Shown here: piece by piece, positions 16,089 through 25,744 of the stretch
How positions within the stretch are numbered: position 1 is the first letter of the stretch
Layout: each line of letters starts with the position of its first letter
Origin: CALMEC01 sp963706315
Lineage (GTDB): Bacteria > Actinomycetota > Thermoleophilia > Miltoncostaeales > Miltoncostaeaceae
Assembly (NCBI GenBank): GCA_963706315.1
Contig: CAVPMA010000015.1
Location: 124,001 to 188,000, forward strand
Length of the DNA stretch: 64,000 nucleotides
Direction: 5' to 3'
Notes under the pieces: model-generated
What the model was told of the DNA's origin: nothing
What the model saw: only the letters and a program-made list of their open reading frames with translations
The model's database searches: none
Translations under genes and position numbers: made by a program

Positions 16089-17345
16089 GTGGGCCGTACC
16101 GTTCTGATCGTCGGCGGAGGCGGGCGCGAGCATGCGCTCGTGCTCGCCGCGCGCCGTGGTGGCCACAGCGTGGTCTGCGCTCCGGGGAACGCCGGCATCG
16201 CCCGAGACGCGACCGTCCGCCCGATCGCAGTCACCGACGGCGAGGGGCTGATCGACCTCGCCCGGACGATTGGCGCGGACCTCGTGGTCATCGGCCCCGA
16301 GGCGCCGCTCGTCGCCGGGCTCGCCGACCGCATGCGTGACGCCGGGCTGCGCGTGTTCGGTCCATCGCAGGCGGCGGCGCAACTGGAGGGAAGCAAGGCG
16401 TTCGCGAAGGCGATCATGGCGGCCGCCGGGGTGCCGACCGCGGCATTCGAGACGGTGACCGACGTCGCGACCGGGGTCGCGGCGGTCGGGCGACTCGGCA
16501 TGCCCGTCGCGATCAAGGCCGACGGACTCGCCGCCGGTAAGGGCGTGGTCGTGGCCCGCACGGCGGCCGAGGCCCGCGCTGCGCTCGTCGCCTGCCTCGA
16601 CGAGCACGCGTTCGGCGACGCCGGGTCGCGGGTCGTCGTCGAGGAGGGCATGACGGGGCCGGAGGTGTCGCTGCTCGCGATCAGCGACGGGGAGCGGATC
16701 GTCCGCCTGCCGCCCGCCCGCGACTACAAGCCGATCGGCGACGGGAACACCGGGCCCAACACCGGCGGGATGGGCTCCATCTCACCGCCCGCCGACGTCT
16801 CCGACGCGCTCGCCGACGAGCTCCTGGAGACGGTGCACCGGCCGGTGGTGGCCGAGATGGCGCGCCGCGGCACGCCCTTCACCGGGGTGCTGTACGCCGG
16901 CCTCATGCTGACGCCCCGGGGGCCGAGGGTCGTCGAGTTCAACACGCGGTTCGGCGACCCTGAGACGCAGTGCCTGCTCCCCCGCATCGACGAGGATCTG
17001 GTCGAGGTCCTCATCGCCGCCGCCGACGGACGACTCGAGGACCGACCCCTCCGACTCTCGGACGAGCCGTGCGTCGCGGTCGTGCTCGCAGCCGCGGGCT
17101 ATCCCGGCACGCCCCGCAGCGGAGATCCCCTCGACGGTCTTGACGAGGCGGCGGCGCTGGGGGTCGAGGTGCTGCACGCCGGCACCGCGGCGAACGGCGA
17201 CGGACGCATCGTGACCGCCGGCGGCCGCGTCCTCGCGGTGGCGGCCCGCGGCGCCGACGTCGCCGCGGCGCGGCGCAACGCCTACGCCGGCGCCGAGCGG
17301 ATCCGGTTCGAGGGGAGACAGATGCGAACGGACATCGGCGCGTGA
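16089..17345 (+). CDS. purD: Phosphoribosylamine-glycine ligase
   Basis: Second step of purine synthesis: joins glycine to phosphoribosylamine using ATP. The 418-residue protein has the N-terminal VGGGGREHAL motif, the ATP-grasp region with KADGLAAGKGVVVA, the glycine-rich NTGPNTGGMG loop and the metal-binding FNTRFGDPETQ segment. Length is normal. The first codon is GTG with a probable leaderless promoter. The stop overlaps the purB start as GTGA, so purD and purB form their own unit ahead of the main pur operon. Confidence 0.97.
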   Translation: MGRTVLIVGGGGREHALVLAARRGGHSVVCAPGNAGIARDATVRPIAVTDGEGLIDLARTIGADLVVIGPEAPLVAGLADRMRDAGLRVFGPSQAAAQLEGSKAFAKAIMAAAGVPTAAFETVTDVATGVAAVGRLGMPVAIKADGLAAGKGVVVARTAAEARAALVACLDEHAFGDAGSRVVVEEGMTGPEVSLLAISDGERIVRLPPARDYKPIGDGNTGPNTGGMGSISPPADVSDALADELLETVHRPVVAEMARRGTPFTGVLYAGLMLTPRGPRVVEFNTRFGDPETQCLLPRIDEDLVEVLIAAADGRLEDRPLRLSDEPCVAVVLAAAGYPGTPRSGDPLDGLDEAAALGVEVLHAGTAANGDGRIVTAGGRVLAVAARGADVAAARRNAYAGAERIRFEGRQMRTDIGA

Positions 17346-18946
17346 TCGGGCGCTACTCGCGGCCGGAGATGGCCGGCATCTGGACGGAGGACGCGAAGCT
17401 CCAGCGGTGGCTCGACGTCGAGCTCGCCGTGTGCCGGGCGTGGTCACGTCGCGGCGTCGTGCCCGCCGAGGATCTCGCAGAGATCGAGGCGAAGGCCGCG
17501 TTCAGCGTCGAGCGGACCCTCGAGATCGAGCGCACAACCAACCACGACGTCGTCGCGTTCCTCACCGACGTCGCGGAGCACATCGGCCCCGCGTCGCGGT
17601 GGGTCCACTACGGCATGACCTCGTCCGACGTTCTCGACACCGGGCTCGGCGTCGCGCTGAAGCAGGCCGGGAAGATCATCCTGCGCGAGCAGGCGGCGCT
17701 CACCGCGACGCTGGTGGCGCGAGCCGTCGAGCACGCCGACACGCTCTGCGTCGGGCGCACGCACGGCATCCACGCCGAGCCCACGACATTCGGCCTGAAG
17801 CTCGCCGGGTACGCCTTCGAGAGCCGCCGCAACGAGGAGCGCCTCGCGCACGCGTTCGCCGGTGTCGGCGTCGGCAAGCTCTCCGGAGCGGTGGGGACCT
17901 ACGCCATGCTCGCGCCCGACCTCGAGGCGGAGGTCATGGCGGAGCTCGGGCTCACCGCCGAGCCGTCGGCGACGCAGGTCGTCGCCCGGGACCGCCACGC
18001 CGAGCTGGTCGCGGCACTGGCCGTGTCCGCGAGCTCCCTCGACCGGCTCGCCACCGAGCTGCGCCACCTGCAGCGCACCGAGGTGCGTGAGGCGGAGGAG
18101 GCGTTCACCAAGGGGCAGAAGGGCAGCTCGGCGATGCCCCACAAGCGCAACCCCATCACGGCCGAGCGCATCAGCGGCCTTGCCCGCGTGATCCGCGGGC
18201 ATGCGGTGGCGGCGTTCGAGGACGTCGCCCTGTGGCATGAGCGCGACATCAGCCACTCGTCGGTGGAGCGCGTGATCCTGCCCGACGCGATGATCCTGCT
18301 GGACTACCTGCTCGCGACGGCCCGCCGCCTCGTCGAGGGCCTCGTGGTCTCGCCGGAGCGGATGCTCGCGGTGCTCGACTCCTCCCACGGCCTCGTCTAC
18401 AGCCAGCGAGTGCTGCTCGGGCTGGTCGAGCGGGGACTTACGCGCGAGGACGCCTACGCCCTCGTGCAGCGCAACGCGATGCGCGCCTGGGACGAGCACC
18501 GGCCATTGCGCGAGCTACTCGCCGAAGACGAGCAGGTGATGGGCGTCATCGCGCCCGACGAGTTGGATGTGCTGATGGACCCGTCGTGGTACGTGCGCCA
18601 CGCCGGCGAGGTGATCGATCGCCTGGGAGCCCCTGCAGTCGCGATGCCCGCCACCGAGCCCGACCGGGCGATGTCCCCGTCCGCGGCCGACGGCGGACCG
18701 GCCGTGGGGTTGCGCGACGCGATCGTCGCCGCGCTCCGGGATGCCGGCGAGCCCGTGCGCGAGGCTGCGCTCTTCGAGCGGGTCGCGCGGCGCCTGCCGG
18801 CGGGCCCGACGCCGGAGCATTTCGTCGCCACGCTCGCCCACCTCGCGGTGGAGCATCACGTCGCGATCGCCACCGACCACGAGCCGCCCCGGGTGCCGGA
18901 CCCCGCGCCCTTCGAGGGCCGCTACTACCGACTGCTCAGCGATTGA
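17342..18946 (+). CDS. purB: Adenylosuccinate lyase with extra C-terminal domain
   Basis: Removes fumarate from SAICAR and from adenylosuccinate. The family core is complete: GRTHGIHAEP (138-147, catalytic His) and the flexible catalytic loop KGSSAMPHKRNP (260-271). At 534 residues it is about 100 longer than usual. The core ends near 430; residues 431-534 begin with a Pro/Ala linker and continue as a helix-helix-strand pattern (AIVAALRDAGEPV, then AHLAVEHHVAIATDH) that resembles a small winged helix. The GTG start overlaps the purD stop. The enzyme call is firm; the role of the extension is unknown. Confidence 0.96.
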   Translation: MIGRYSRPEMAGIWTEDAKLQRWLDVELAVCRAWSRRGVVPAEDLAEIEAKAAFSVERTLEIERTTNHDVVAFLTDVAEHIGPASRWVHYGMTSSDVLDTGLGVALKQAGKIILREQAALTATLVARAVEHADTLCVGRTHGIHAEPTTFGLKLAGYAFESRRNEERLAHAFAGVGVGKLSGAVGTYAMLAPDLEAEVMAELGLTAEPSATQVVARDRHAELVAALAVSASSLDRLATELRHLQRTEVREAEEAFTKGQKGSSAMPHKRNPITAERISGLARVIRGHAVAAFEDVALWHERDISHSSVERVILPDAMILLDYLLATARRLVEGLVVSPERMLAVLDSSHGLVYSQRVLLGLVERGLTREDAYALVQRNAMRAWDEHRPLRELLAEDEQVMGVIAPDELDVLMDPSWYVRHAGEVIDRLGAPAVAMPATEPDRAMSPSAADGGPAVGLRDAIVAALRDAGEPVREAALFERVARRLPAGPTPEHFVATLAHLAVEHHVAIATDHEPPRVPDPAPFEGRYYRLLSD

Positions 18947-18970
18947 CCCCAGGGGCGGCGGAAGCCGGGT

Positions 18971-19249
18971 CTACGCCGTCCGCGTCCTTGCGAGCCCCTC
19001 ATAGACGGTCACCTGACCGCTGAGCGTGCGACCGATCATCGATGCCGGACCGGGCACCTCTGCGAGCTCACGGGCGATACGACGAAGCTCGTCGGGCGTG
19101 GGCGTCGACCGGGCGGAGACGTCGGCGCGCCGGCAGGCGTCGACCCACATCGCGCGGCCCCAGTGCTCACCCAACAGGCGCTCGAGGGACTCCATCGCAC
19201 CGTCGGCCGGGGTGACGTCGGGGCGGTACCGCAACGCGATCGTGTCCAT
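18971..19249 (-). CDS. Small hypothetical protein
   Basis: The 92-residue soluble protein starts at ATG 19249. It reads as two amphipathic helices (SLERLLGEHWGRAMWVDACR and DELRRIARELAEV) and a C-terminal VYEGLARTRTA. The composition and residue balance look like a genuine gene rather than the shadow of another frame, and no other gene occupies this stretch. It lies opposite to the pur genes, between purB and purC, and its upstream region is shared with the purC promoter. No family recognised. Confidence 0.55.
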   Translation of the reverse strand: MDTIALRYRPDVTPADGAMESLERLLGEHWGRAMWVDACRRADVSARSTPTPDELRRIARELAEVPGPASMIGRTLSGQVTVYEGLARTRTA

Positions 19250-19368
19250 ATCTCATGCATCGACCGCGCGGGCGTTCGGCATGAGCCCGTGGGCCGATCG
19301 ACCCGAACCCCGCAACGAGCGTTGAGCGAACCCCGCGGCGGCAGGGCATGGGCCCCCACCCCGCCGGT

Positions 19369-19374
19369 TAGAAT
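19369..19374 (+). promoter_or_regulatory. Leaderless -10 box of the main pur operon
   Basis: TAGAAT (TANNNT) ends 6 nt before the GTG at 19381 (3 nt before the GTG at 19378), with no Shine-Dalgarno sequence. The geometry favours 19381 as the first codon and makes the eight-gene purC-purH message leaderless. I saw no purine riboswitch in the 130 nt upstream. Confidence 0.5.
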
Positions 19375-19380
19375 CCGGTG

Positions 19381-20259
19381 GTGCAGCTCGTCGCCCAGGG
19401 GAAGGTCCGTGATGTCCACGACCTTGGCGACGACCGACTGCTCATGGTTACGAGCGACCGCATCAGCGCGTACGACGTGGTGATGCCCACGCGGATCCCC
19501 GACAAGGGCCGCGTGCTCACCGGGCTGTCCGCCCACTGGTTCGCCGAGACGCAGGGGATCGTGCCGAACCATCTCCTGTCGGCCCGGCTCGCCGACGTGC
19601 CGGCCGAAGTGCGCGACCGCGACCTCGCCGGGCGCACGATGGTGGTGCGGCGGCTCGAGATGCTGGCGATCGAGTGCGTGGTGCGCGGTTACCTCGCCGG
19701 CAGCGGATGGCGCGACTACCGCGACGCCGGCGCGGTATGTGGGCACCGGCTCCCGCCCGGGCTCCGCCAGGCCGAGGTCCTCCCCGAGCCGATCTTCACG
19801 CCGGCGACCAAGGCACAGGAGGGCCACGACGAGAACATCACCCGCGACGAAGCCGCCGACATCGTGGGAGCCGACGTCCTGGCGGAGGCGGAGCGGATCT
19901 CGATCGCCCTCTACCGATTCGCCGCGGAGCGGTGCGCCCGCGCCGGGATCATCCTGGCCGACACGAAGTTCGAGCTGGGCACCGACCACGCCGGGCGGCT
20001 CGTGCTGGGCGACGAGGCCGTCACCCCCGACTCGTCGCGCTTCTGGCCCGCCGACGAGCACACGCTCGACACGAGCCCGCCGTCGTTCGACAAGCAGTAC
20101 CTGCGCGACTGGCTCGATCAGAGCGGATGGAACCACACGCCGCCGGCCCCCGAGCTTCCCGCCGAGGTCGTCGTCGGCACCCGCAATCGCTACCTCGAGG
20201 CGTACCGGCGCATCACCGGCCGCGACATCTCCGACTGGATCCGGGAGTGCTCCACATGA
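19381..20259 (+). CDS. purC: SAICAR synthetase
   Basis: Couples aspartate to CAIR using ATP. The 292-residue protein begins with the family motif LVAQGKVRDVHDLGDD, followed by SDRISAYDVV, VVRGYLAGSGWRDY and the ADTKFELG metal-binding segment. Two GTG codons are adjacent (19378 and 19381); I chose the second from the position of the -10 box. It heads the operon purC-S-Q-L-F-M-N-H. Its stop overlaps the purS start as ATGA. purE and purK, which supply CAIR, are not in the window. Confidence 0.97.
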   Translation: MQLVAQGKVRDVHDLGDDRLLMVTSDRISAYDVVMPTRIPDKGRVLTGLSAHWFAETQGIVPNHLLSARLADVPAEVRDRDLAGRTMVVRRLEMLAIECVVRGYLAGSGWRDYRDAGAVCGHRLPPGLRQAEVLPEPIFTPATKAQEGHDENITRDEAADIVGADVLAEAERISIALYRFAAERCARAGIILADTKFELGTDHAGRLVLGDEAVTPDSSRFWPADEHTLDTSPPSFDKQYLRDWLDQSGWNHTPPAPELPAEVVVGTRNRYLEAYRRITGRDISDWIRECST

Positions 20260-20489
20260 GCCGCGTCATCGTCACCGTGATGCCCCGCGCCGAGACGCTC
20301 GACCCCCAGGGGCAGGCGGTCGCCGGCGCCCTGCACCAGCTCGGCTTCGACGCGCTGGGCGACGTGCGCATCGGCAAGCGCATCGAGCTCGAGATCGACG
20401 GCGACGACCCGGTTGGCCAGGCCCACGCGATGTGCGACCGGCTCCTCGTCAACCGGCTCATCGAGGACTACGAGGTGGAGACCGCATGA
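20256..20489 (+). CDS. purS: Phosphoribosylformylglycinamidine synthase, PurS subunit
   Basis: The 77-residue subunit bridges PurL and PurQ in the three-part FGAM synthase of Gram-positive bacteria. The sequence runs VIVTVMPRAETLDPQGQAV and then GFDALGDVRIGKRIELE, the standard PurS pattern. It overlaps purC before it and purQ after it by 4 nt each. Confidence 0.95.
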   Translation: MSRVIVTVMPRAETLDPQGQAVAGALHQLGFDALGDVRIGKRIELEIDGDDPVGQAHAMCDRLLVNRLIEDYEVETA

Positions 20490-21157
20490 CGGACCGCCCG
20501 ACGGTCACCGTCGTCCGGTTCCCGGGCTCGCTGGACCACGACGCCGCCGTTCGCGCCGCGGCCCAGGCGGGCGCCCGCACAGTGCTCGCCCACCATCGCG
20601 ACGCCGAGCTTCCCGCCGGCGCCACCGCCGTCGTGCTGCCCGGCGGGTTCTCGTACGGCGACCACCTGCGTTGCGGCGCGATCGCCAGCCGGGCGCCGAT
20701 CATGGACGCCGTCCGCCGGTTCGCGGCAGACGGCGGGCGGGTGCTCGGCATCTGCAACGGATTCCAGATCCTCTGCGAGGCAGGCCTCCTGCCCGGGGTG
20801 CTCCGGCCCAACCGCACGCTCAGCTTCATCTGCCGGCAGGTCACCCTCGCGGTGGACGACGCCGGCACGGAGTGGAGCGGCGACCTCCCCCGCGGGGCGA
20901 ACCTGTCGATCCCGATCAAGAACCACGACGGGGCCTGGTTCGGCGACCCGTCGGAAGGCCGCGTCGTCTTCCGCTACGACGAGACCAACCCGACCGGCTC
21001 GCACGAGCGCATCGCCGCGATCGCGAACCTCGACGGCAACGTGCTCGGCATGATGCCCCACCCCGAATGCGCCTGCGATCCGCTCGTCGGATCCGACGAC
21101 GGGCGCACGATCTTCGACGCGCTGGTGGGAAACGCCGTGCCCACGGGCGTCGCGTGA
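20486..21157 (+). CDS. purQ: Phosphoribosylformylglycinamidine synthase, PurQ glutaminase
   Basis: Class I glutamine amidotransferase subunit that supplies ammonia to PurL. The 223-residue protein has the oxyanion region VLPGGFSYGDHLR, the nucleophile cysteine in LGICNGFQIL and the His-x-Glu pair in MMPHPECACD, so the triad is complete. It overlaps purS and purL by 4 nt each, which favours equal synthesis of the subunits. Confidence 0.97.
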   Translation: MTDRPTVTVVRFPGSLDHDAAVRAAAQAGARTVLAHHRDAELPAGATAVVLPGGFSYGDHLRCGAIASRAPIMDAVRRFAADGGRVLGICNGFQILCEAGLLPGVLRPNRTLSFICRQVTLAVDDAGTEWSGDLPRGANLSIPIKNHDGAWFGDPSEGRVVFRYDETNPTGSHERIAAIANLDGNVLGMMPHPECACDPLVGSDDGRTIFDALVGNAVPTGVA

Positions 21158-23334
21158 GCACGGACGCCCTGCCCCGCCACCGCCAGCTCGGGCTGACCGA
21201 CTGGGAGGCCGACGAGATCCCGCGCCTGCTGGGCCGCGAGCCCACCGACCCCGAACTCGTGATGTTCAGCCTGATGTGGAGCGAGCACTGCTCCTACAAG
21301 CACAGCAAGCCGCTGCTCCGGGCCTTCCCGACCGACGGGCCGGGAATCCTGCAGGGCCCCGGCGAGAACGCCGGCGCGATCGACGTCGGCGACGGGCTCG
21401 CGGTGGCGTTCAAGATCGAGAGCCACAACCACCCGAGCGCCGTCGAGCCGTTCGAGGGGGCCGCGACCGGCGTGGGCGGCATCGTCCGCGACATCATCGC
21501 GATGGGCGCCCAGCCGATCGCGCTGCTCGACTCACTGCGATTCGGGGAGCTCGCCAGCGGCCGCAGCCGCTACCTGTTCCGCCGTGCGGTCGCCGGCATC
21601 GGCCACTACGGCAACTGCATCGGCGTGCCGACCGTCGGCGGTGAGGTGGGCTTCGACGATTGCTACGAGGACTCGTGCCTCGTGAACGCCATGTGCGTCG
21701 GCATCGTCCCGCACGAGCGCATCCTGCGCGCCGCCGCCAAGGGCATCGGCAACCGGCTCGTGCTGATCGGAAACCGCACCGGCCGGGACGGCATCGGCGG
21801 CGCGAGCGTGCTCGCGTCCGCGGAGCTGTCCGACGACGAGGACCGCCGCCCATCGGTCCAGGTGAGCGACCCGTTCACGGAGCGCAAGCTCATGGACTGC
21901 TGCGCCGAGCTCGCGCGGATGGGCTTCTTCGTCGCCCTCCAGGACCTCGGCGCCGCCGGCCTCACGAGCTCCTCCAGCGAGATGGCCAGCAAGGGCGGCG
22001 TGGGCCTCCGCATCGACCTCGACCTGGTTCCGCTGCGCGAGACGTCCATGGCGCCCGCAGAGATCCTGGTGTCGGAGAGCCAGGAGCGGATGCTGGCCGT
22101 CGTCGAGCCGCACCACGTCGCGACCGTCGTCGAGATCTGCCGTGAGCGCTTCGATCTCGACGCCAGCGACATCGGCGAGGTCACCGGGGGCGACCGGCTC
22201 GTGGCGGTCGCCGGGGGCGAGGTCGTCGCCGATATCCCGGCCCACCTGCTCGCAGACGACGCCCCCGTGTACGAGGTGCCGCAAACCCCGGCCGCTGCGC
22301 CCACGCTGCTTGACCTCGCGACGGTGCCGCAGCCCGATGATCTCGCCGGAGCGTGGCTCGCGCTGCTGTCCCGCCCGACGATCGCCAGCAAGCGCTGGGT
22401 GTACGAGCAGTACGACCACATCGTCGGCGCGAACACCGTACGGCGACCGAGCGGCGACGCGGCGGTGGTGCGCCTGCCCGGGACCGATCGTGCGATCGCG
22501 CTCACCACCGACAGTGCCGAGCGCCACTGCCAGCTCGACCCGCGCGCCGGCGGCGCGGCGGCGGTCTTCGAGGCGGCCCGGAACGTCGCCTGCGTGGGCG
22601 CCCGCCCCGCCGCGATCACCAACTGCCTCAACTTCCCCAACCCGGAGAAGGGCTCGACGGGCTGGCGGCTCGCCCAGGTCATCGCAGGAATGTCCGACGC
22701 CTGCCGCGCTCTCGCGGCGCCGGTCGTGTCGGGCAACGTCTCCCTCTACAATGAGAGCTCTGGGCGGATCATCTACCCAACGCCGGTTGTGGGCATGGTG
22801 GGCTTGCTCGACGACGCGGCACGCAGCGTGGGGCACGCCTTCAGGCAGCAGGGCGACGTCGTCCTGCTCGCGGGGGCCGGCTCGCCGCGACTCGACGGCA
22901 GCGAGTACCTCGGCCGCGCCGAGGGCCACCCGGCGCCGCCGGACCCCGAGCTCGAAGTCGCCCTCTGCCGGTTCCTGGCCGACGCGGCTGCGGCGGGACT
23001 CCTGGTGAGCGCCCACGACGTCGCGGCCGGCGGCATCGCGGTGACCCTCGTCGAGTCGGCGATCGCGGGCGGCATCGGCACGGACGTGGAGCTTCCGGAC
23101 GCCGGCCGTCCCGATGTGGCGCTGTTCGGCGAGTCGGGAGGGCGGGTCGTCGTGACCTGCGCCCCGGCTGACGAGGAGCGCCTGCGCGCGCTGGCGGGCA
23201 CCGTCTCCCTCACCCCCATCGGCATGGTCGGCGGCACCCGAATCGCCGTCCGCACCGCGGGCACGGACATCTCCCTTGCGGTGGCGGACGCCGGCCGCAC
23301 CTACGAGCAGGCCATCCCGGAGGCACTTGCGTGA
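21154..23334 (+). CDS. purL: Phosphoribosylformylglycinamidine synthase, PurL
   Basis: ATP-dependent synthase subunit that converts FGAR to FGAM. At 726 residues it is the small PurL type that needs separate PurS and PurQ, both encoded just upstream. Motifs include MWSEHCSYKHSKPLL near the N-terminus, the KIESHNHPSAVEPF catalytic segment, and the duplicated ATP-binding halves with the second-half SGNVSLYNES. GTG start overlaps the purQ stop and the stop overlaps purF, both by 4 nt. Confidence 0.97.
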   Translation: MSTDALPRHRQLGLTDWEADEIPRLLGREPTDPELVMFSLMWSEHCSYKHSKPLLRAFPTDGPGILQGPGENAGAIDVGDGLAVAFKIESHNHPSAVEPFEGAATGVGGIVRDIIAMGAQPIALLDSLRFGELASGRSRYLFRRAVAGIGHYGNCIGVPTVGGEVGFDDCYEDSCLVNAMCVGIVPHERILRAAAKGIGNRLVLIGNRTGRDGIGGASVLASAELSDDEDRRPSVQVSDPFTERKLMDCCAELARMGFFVALQDLGAAGLTSSSSEMASKGGVGLRIDLDLVPLRETSMAPAEILVSESQERMLAVVEPHHVATVVEICRERFDLDASDIGEVTGGDRLVAVAGGEVVADIPAHLLADDAPVYEVPQTPAAAPTLLDLATVPQPDDLAGAWLALLSRPTIASKRWVYEQYDHIVGANTVRRPSGDAAVVRLPGTDRAIALTTDSAERHCQLDPRAGGAAAVFEAARNVACVGARPAAITNCLNFPNPEKGSTGWRLAQVIAGMSDACRALAAPVVSGNVSLYNESSGRIIYPTPVVGMVGLLDDAARSVGHAFRQQGDVVLLAGAGSPRLDGSEYLGRAEGHPAPPDPELEVALCRFLADAAAAGLLVSAHDVAAGGIAVTLVESAIAGGIGTDVELPDAGRPDVALFGESGGRVVVTCAPADEERLRALAGTVSLTPIGMVGGTRIAVRTAGTDISLAVADAGRTYEQAIPEALA

Positions 23335-24791
23335 GCGACGATCTCGATCATCCCAAGGAGGAATGCGGGGTCTTCGGCGTCTTCGCGCCCGGCCGCGACG
23401 TGTCGCGGATCGCGTTCTTCGCCCTGCACGCGATGCAGCACCGGGGCCAGGAGAGCGCGGGCATCGCCGTCGCCGACGACGGCCGCGTCGTCGTTCAGCG
23501 CGACCTCGGCCTCGTCGCAAACGTCTTCGACGAGTCGTCTCTGAGGACCCTCACGGGCTCGATGGCCATCGGTCACGTGCGCTACTCCACCACCGGGGCG
23601 AACAAGTGGGACAACGCCCAGCCCGTCACCCGCACTGGCGCCCAGGGCATCGTCGCACTCGGGCACAACGGCAACCTCACCAACACCGGCTACCTGCGCG
23701 CGGCCCTCGCGGCGGAGGGCGTCGCGATGAACGCCACCACCGACTCCGAGCTCATCGCCGCGGCCGTGGCCCAGGGCCGCGGCTCCCTGCTCGACGCGGT
23801 CGCCGCGGCGATGCCGCGTCTCGCCGGTGCGTTCTCGGTCGTTGCCATGAGCGCGCACGAGCTGGTCGCGTTCCGCGACCCGTTCGGTGTGCGCCCGCTG
23901 GTGATCGGGCGGCTTCCCGACGCCGGCTGGTGCGTCGCGTCGGAGACCTGCGCGTTCGACCAGATCGGCGCGCAGCTCGAGCGCGAGGTGGACCCCGGGG
24001 AGGCCGTGCGGATCACCGGCGACGGCATCGCGTCGGTGCAGGCGATGCCCAGTCGCGGCCCGCGACTGTGCGTGTTCGAGTCGATCTACTTCGCCCGGCC
24101 CGACAGCATCATCTCCGGCCAGGCCGTGTGGGACGCGCGCCGGGCCATGGGTACCGTGCTGGCGGAGGAGAGCCCCGCCGAGGCCGACCTCGTGGTGGGC
24201 CTCCCGGACAGCGGCACGCCCGCCGCGGTCGGCTTCGCAAATTCCTCCGGGATTCCGTATGCCGAGGCGGTCGTCCGCAACCGCTATGTCGGCCGCAGCT
24301 TCATCCAGCCCGAGCAGCACCTACGCCAGAATGGCGTGCGCATGAAGTTCAACCCGCTCCGCTCGGTCATCGGCGGCAAGCGCCTCGTGGTGGTCGACGA
24401 CTCGATTGTGCGTGGCACGACCATGCGCCAGATCGTGACGCTGCTCGAAGAGGCCGGCGCCCGCGAGGTGCACCTGCGCATCTCGAGCCCGCCGGTCGCA
24501 TGGCCGTGCTTCTACGGCATCGACATGGCGACGCGCGACGAGCTCATCGCGGCCAGCTCCACCGTCGAGGAGATCCGGCAGGTGGTGGGCGCGACCTCCC
24601 TCGCATACCTCTCGCTGCGCGGCCTCGAACGCGCCATCGGCCAGCCCGCCGGCCGCCAGTGCCGGGCGTGCTTCACCGGCGAGTACCCCATCCCGGTACC
24701 CGGTGAGGCGTTGAAGCTGCGCTTCGAGATCGATGCCGAAACCCGGACGGCGCACGCTCGCGCGGCGGAGGCGGCACGGGCATCGGTGTGA
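23331..24791 (+). CDS. purF: Amidophosphoribosyltransferase, iron-sulfur type
   Basis: First and regulated step of purine synthesis: PRPP plus glutamine gives phosphoribosylamine. The nucleophile is C12, reached after removal of an 11-residue propeptide (KEECGVFG). The PRPP loop VVVDDSIVRGTT and the C-terminal CRACFTGEYP are present; the latter pair of cysteines is characteristic of the Bacillus-type enzyme that carries an oxygen-sensitive [4Fe-4S] cluster. Length is 486. The GTG start overlaps purL, the stop overlaps purM. Feedback by AMP/GMP is expected from the family. Confidence 0.97.
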   Translation: MSDDLDHPKEECGVFGVFAPGRDVSRIAFFALHAMQHRGQESAGIAVADDGRVVVQRDLGLVANVFDESSLRTLTGSMAIGHVRYSTTGANKWDNAQPVTRTGAQGIVALGHNGNLTNTGYLRAALAAEGVAMNATTDSELIAAAVAQGRGSLLDAVAAAMPRLAGAFSVVAMSAHELVAFRDPFGVRPLVIGRLPDAGWCVASETCAFDQIGAQLEREVDPGEAVRITGDGIASVQAMPSRGPRLCVFESIYFARPDSIISGQAVWDARRAMGTVLAEESPAEADLVVGLPDSGTPAAVGFANSSGIPYAEAVVRNRYVGRSFIQPEQHLRQNGVRMKFNPLRSVIGGKRLVVVDDSIVRGTTMRQIVTLLEEAGAREVHLRISSPPVAWPCFYGIDMATRDELIAASSTVEEIRQVVGATSLAYLSLRGLERAIGQPAGRQCRACFTGEYPIPVPGEALKLRFEIDAETRTAHARAAEAARASV

Positions 24792-25744
24792 CCCCGGAGA
24801 TCACCTACCGCGACGCCGGGGTCGACCTCGACGCCGCGCGCCGCCACACCGACAACATCGCATCGCTGGTCGCCGGCGGGGTCGGCTTCGCCGGGCTCAT
24901 GGAGCTCCCGCGTATGCGGGACCCCATGATCGTCGCGTGCACCGACGGCGTCGGCACGAAGGTCACGCTCGCGCAGCGACTCGGCCGGCTCGACGGGCTC
25001 GGACAGGACCTCGTCGCCATGTGCGTCAACGACCTCGTATGCACCGGTGCGACCCCGCTGTTCTTCCTCGACTACCTCGCGGTGGGCCGCCTCGACCCGG
25101 ACGTCGCGGGCCGCATCGTCGGCGGGATCGCAGCCGCGTGCCGATCGGTCGGCTGCGCGCTGCTCGGCGGCGAGACCGCCGAGCACCCGGGCGTCGTGAG
25201 CGACGACCACCTCGACGTCGCCGGGTTCGCCTGCGGTCTCGTCGAGCGCGACGAGGTCCTCGGCGCCCACCGGATCGTCGAGGGCGACCACATCGTCGGC
25301 ATCGCGTCGTCCGGCATCCATTCCAACGGCTTCTCGCTCGTGCGGGCCCTCATCGCCAGCGGCGCGCTCGCGCCCGACCCCGATCTCCTCCTCGCGCCGA
25401 CCCGCCTCTACGTCTCAGACCTGGCCCTGCTGCGCCAGGAGGGTGTGAACCTGCACGCCGCAGCGCACATCACGGGCGGCGGGCTCCCGGAGAACCTCCC
25501 GCGGGTTCTCCCCGACGGGCTGCGACCCGCGATCGTCGCCGACGCGTGGGAGCGACCCCCGGCCATCGCCGCGATCCTCGCGACCGGAGCGGTGCCCGAG
25601 GACGACGCATGGTCGACCTTCAACATGGGCATCGGAATGTGTCTCGTGCTGCCCGAGGCCGACGCTGCCAAGGCGGTCGCGCTGATCGACGGCGCCGTGA
25701 CGATCGGGCACGTCGAGCGAGGCACGGGCCTGCGCCGTGGCTGA
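24788..25744 (+). CDS. purM: Phosphoribosylformylglycinamidine cyclo-ligase
   Basis: AIR synthetase, which closes the imidazole ring using ATP. The 318-residue protein contains ACTDGVGTKVTLAQRL, MCVNDLVCTGATPLFFLDY and ALLGGETAEHPG, the key nucleotide and substrate motifs. ITGGGLPENLPRVLP follows in the C-terminal half. It is slightly shorter than many homologues but no motif is missing. The GTG start overlaps purF by 4 nt and the end overlaps purN by 8 nt. Confidence 0.96.
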   Translation: MTPEITYRDAGVDLDAARRHTDNIASLVAGGVGFAGLMELPRMRDPMIVACTDGVGTKVTLAQRLGRLDGLGQDLVAMCVNDLVCTGATPLFFLDYLAVGRLDPDVAGRIVGGIAAACRSVGCALLGGETAEHPGVVSDDHLDVAGFACGLVERDEVLGAHRIVEGDHIVGIASSGIHSNGFSLVRALIASGALAPDPDLLLAPTRLYVSDLALLRQEGVNLHAAAHITGGGLPENLPRVLPDGLRPAIVADAWERPPAIAAILATGAVPEDDAWSTFNMGIGMCLVLPEADAAKAVALIDGAVTIGHVERGTGLRRG

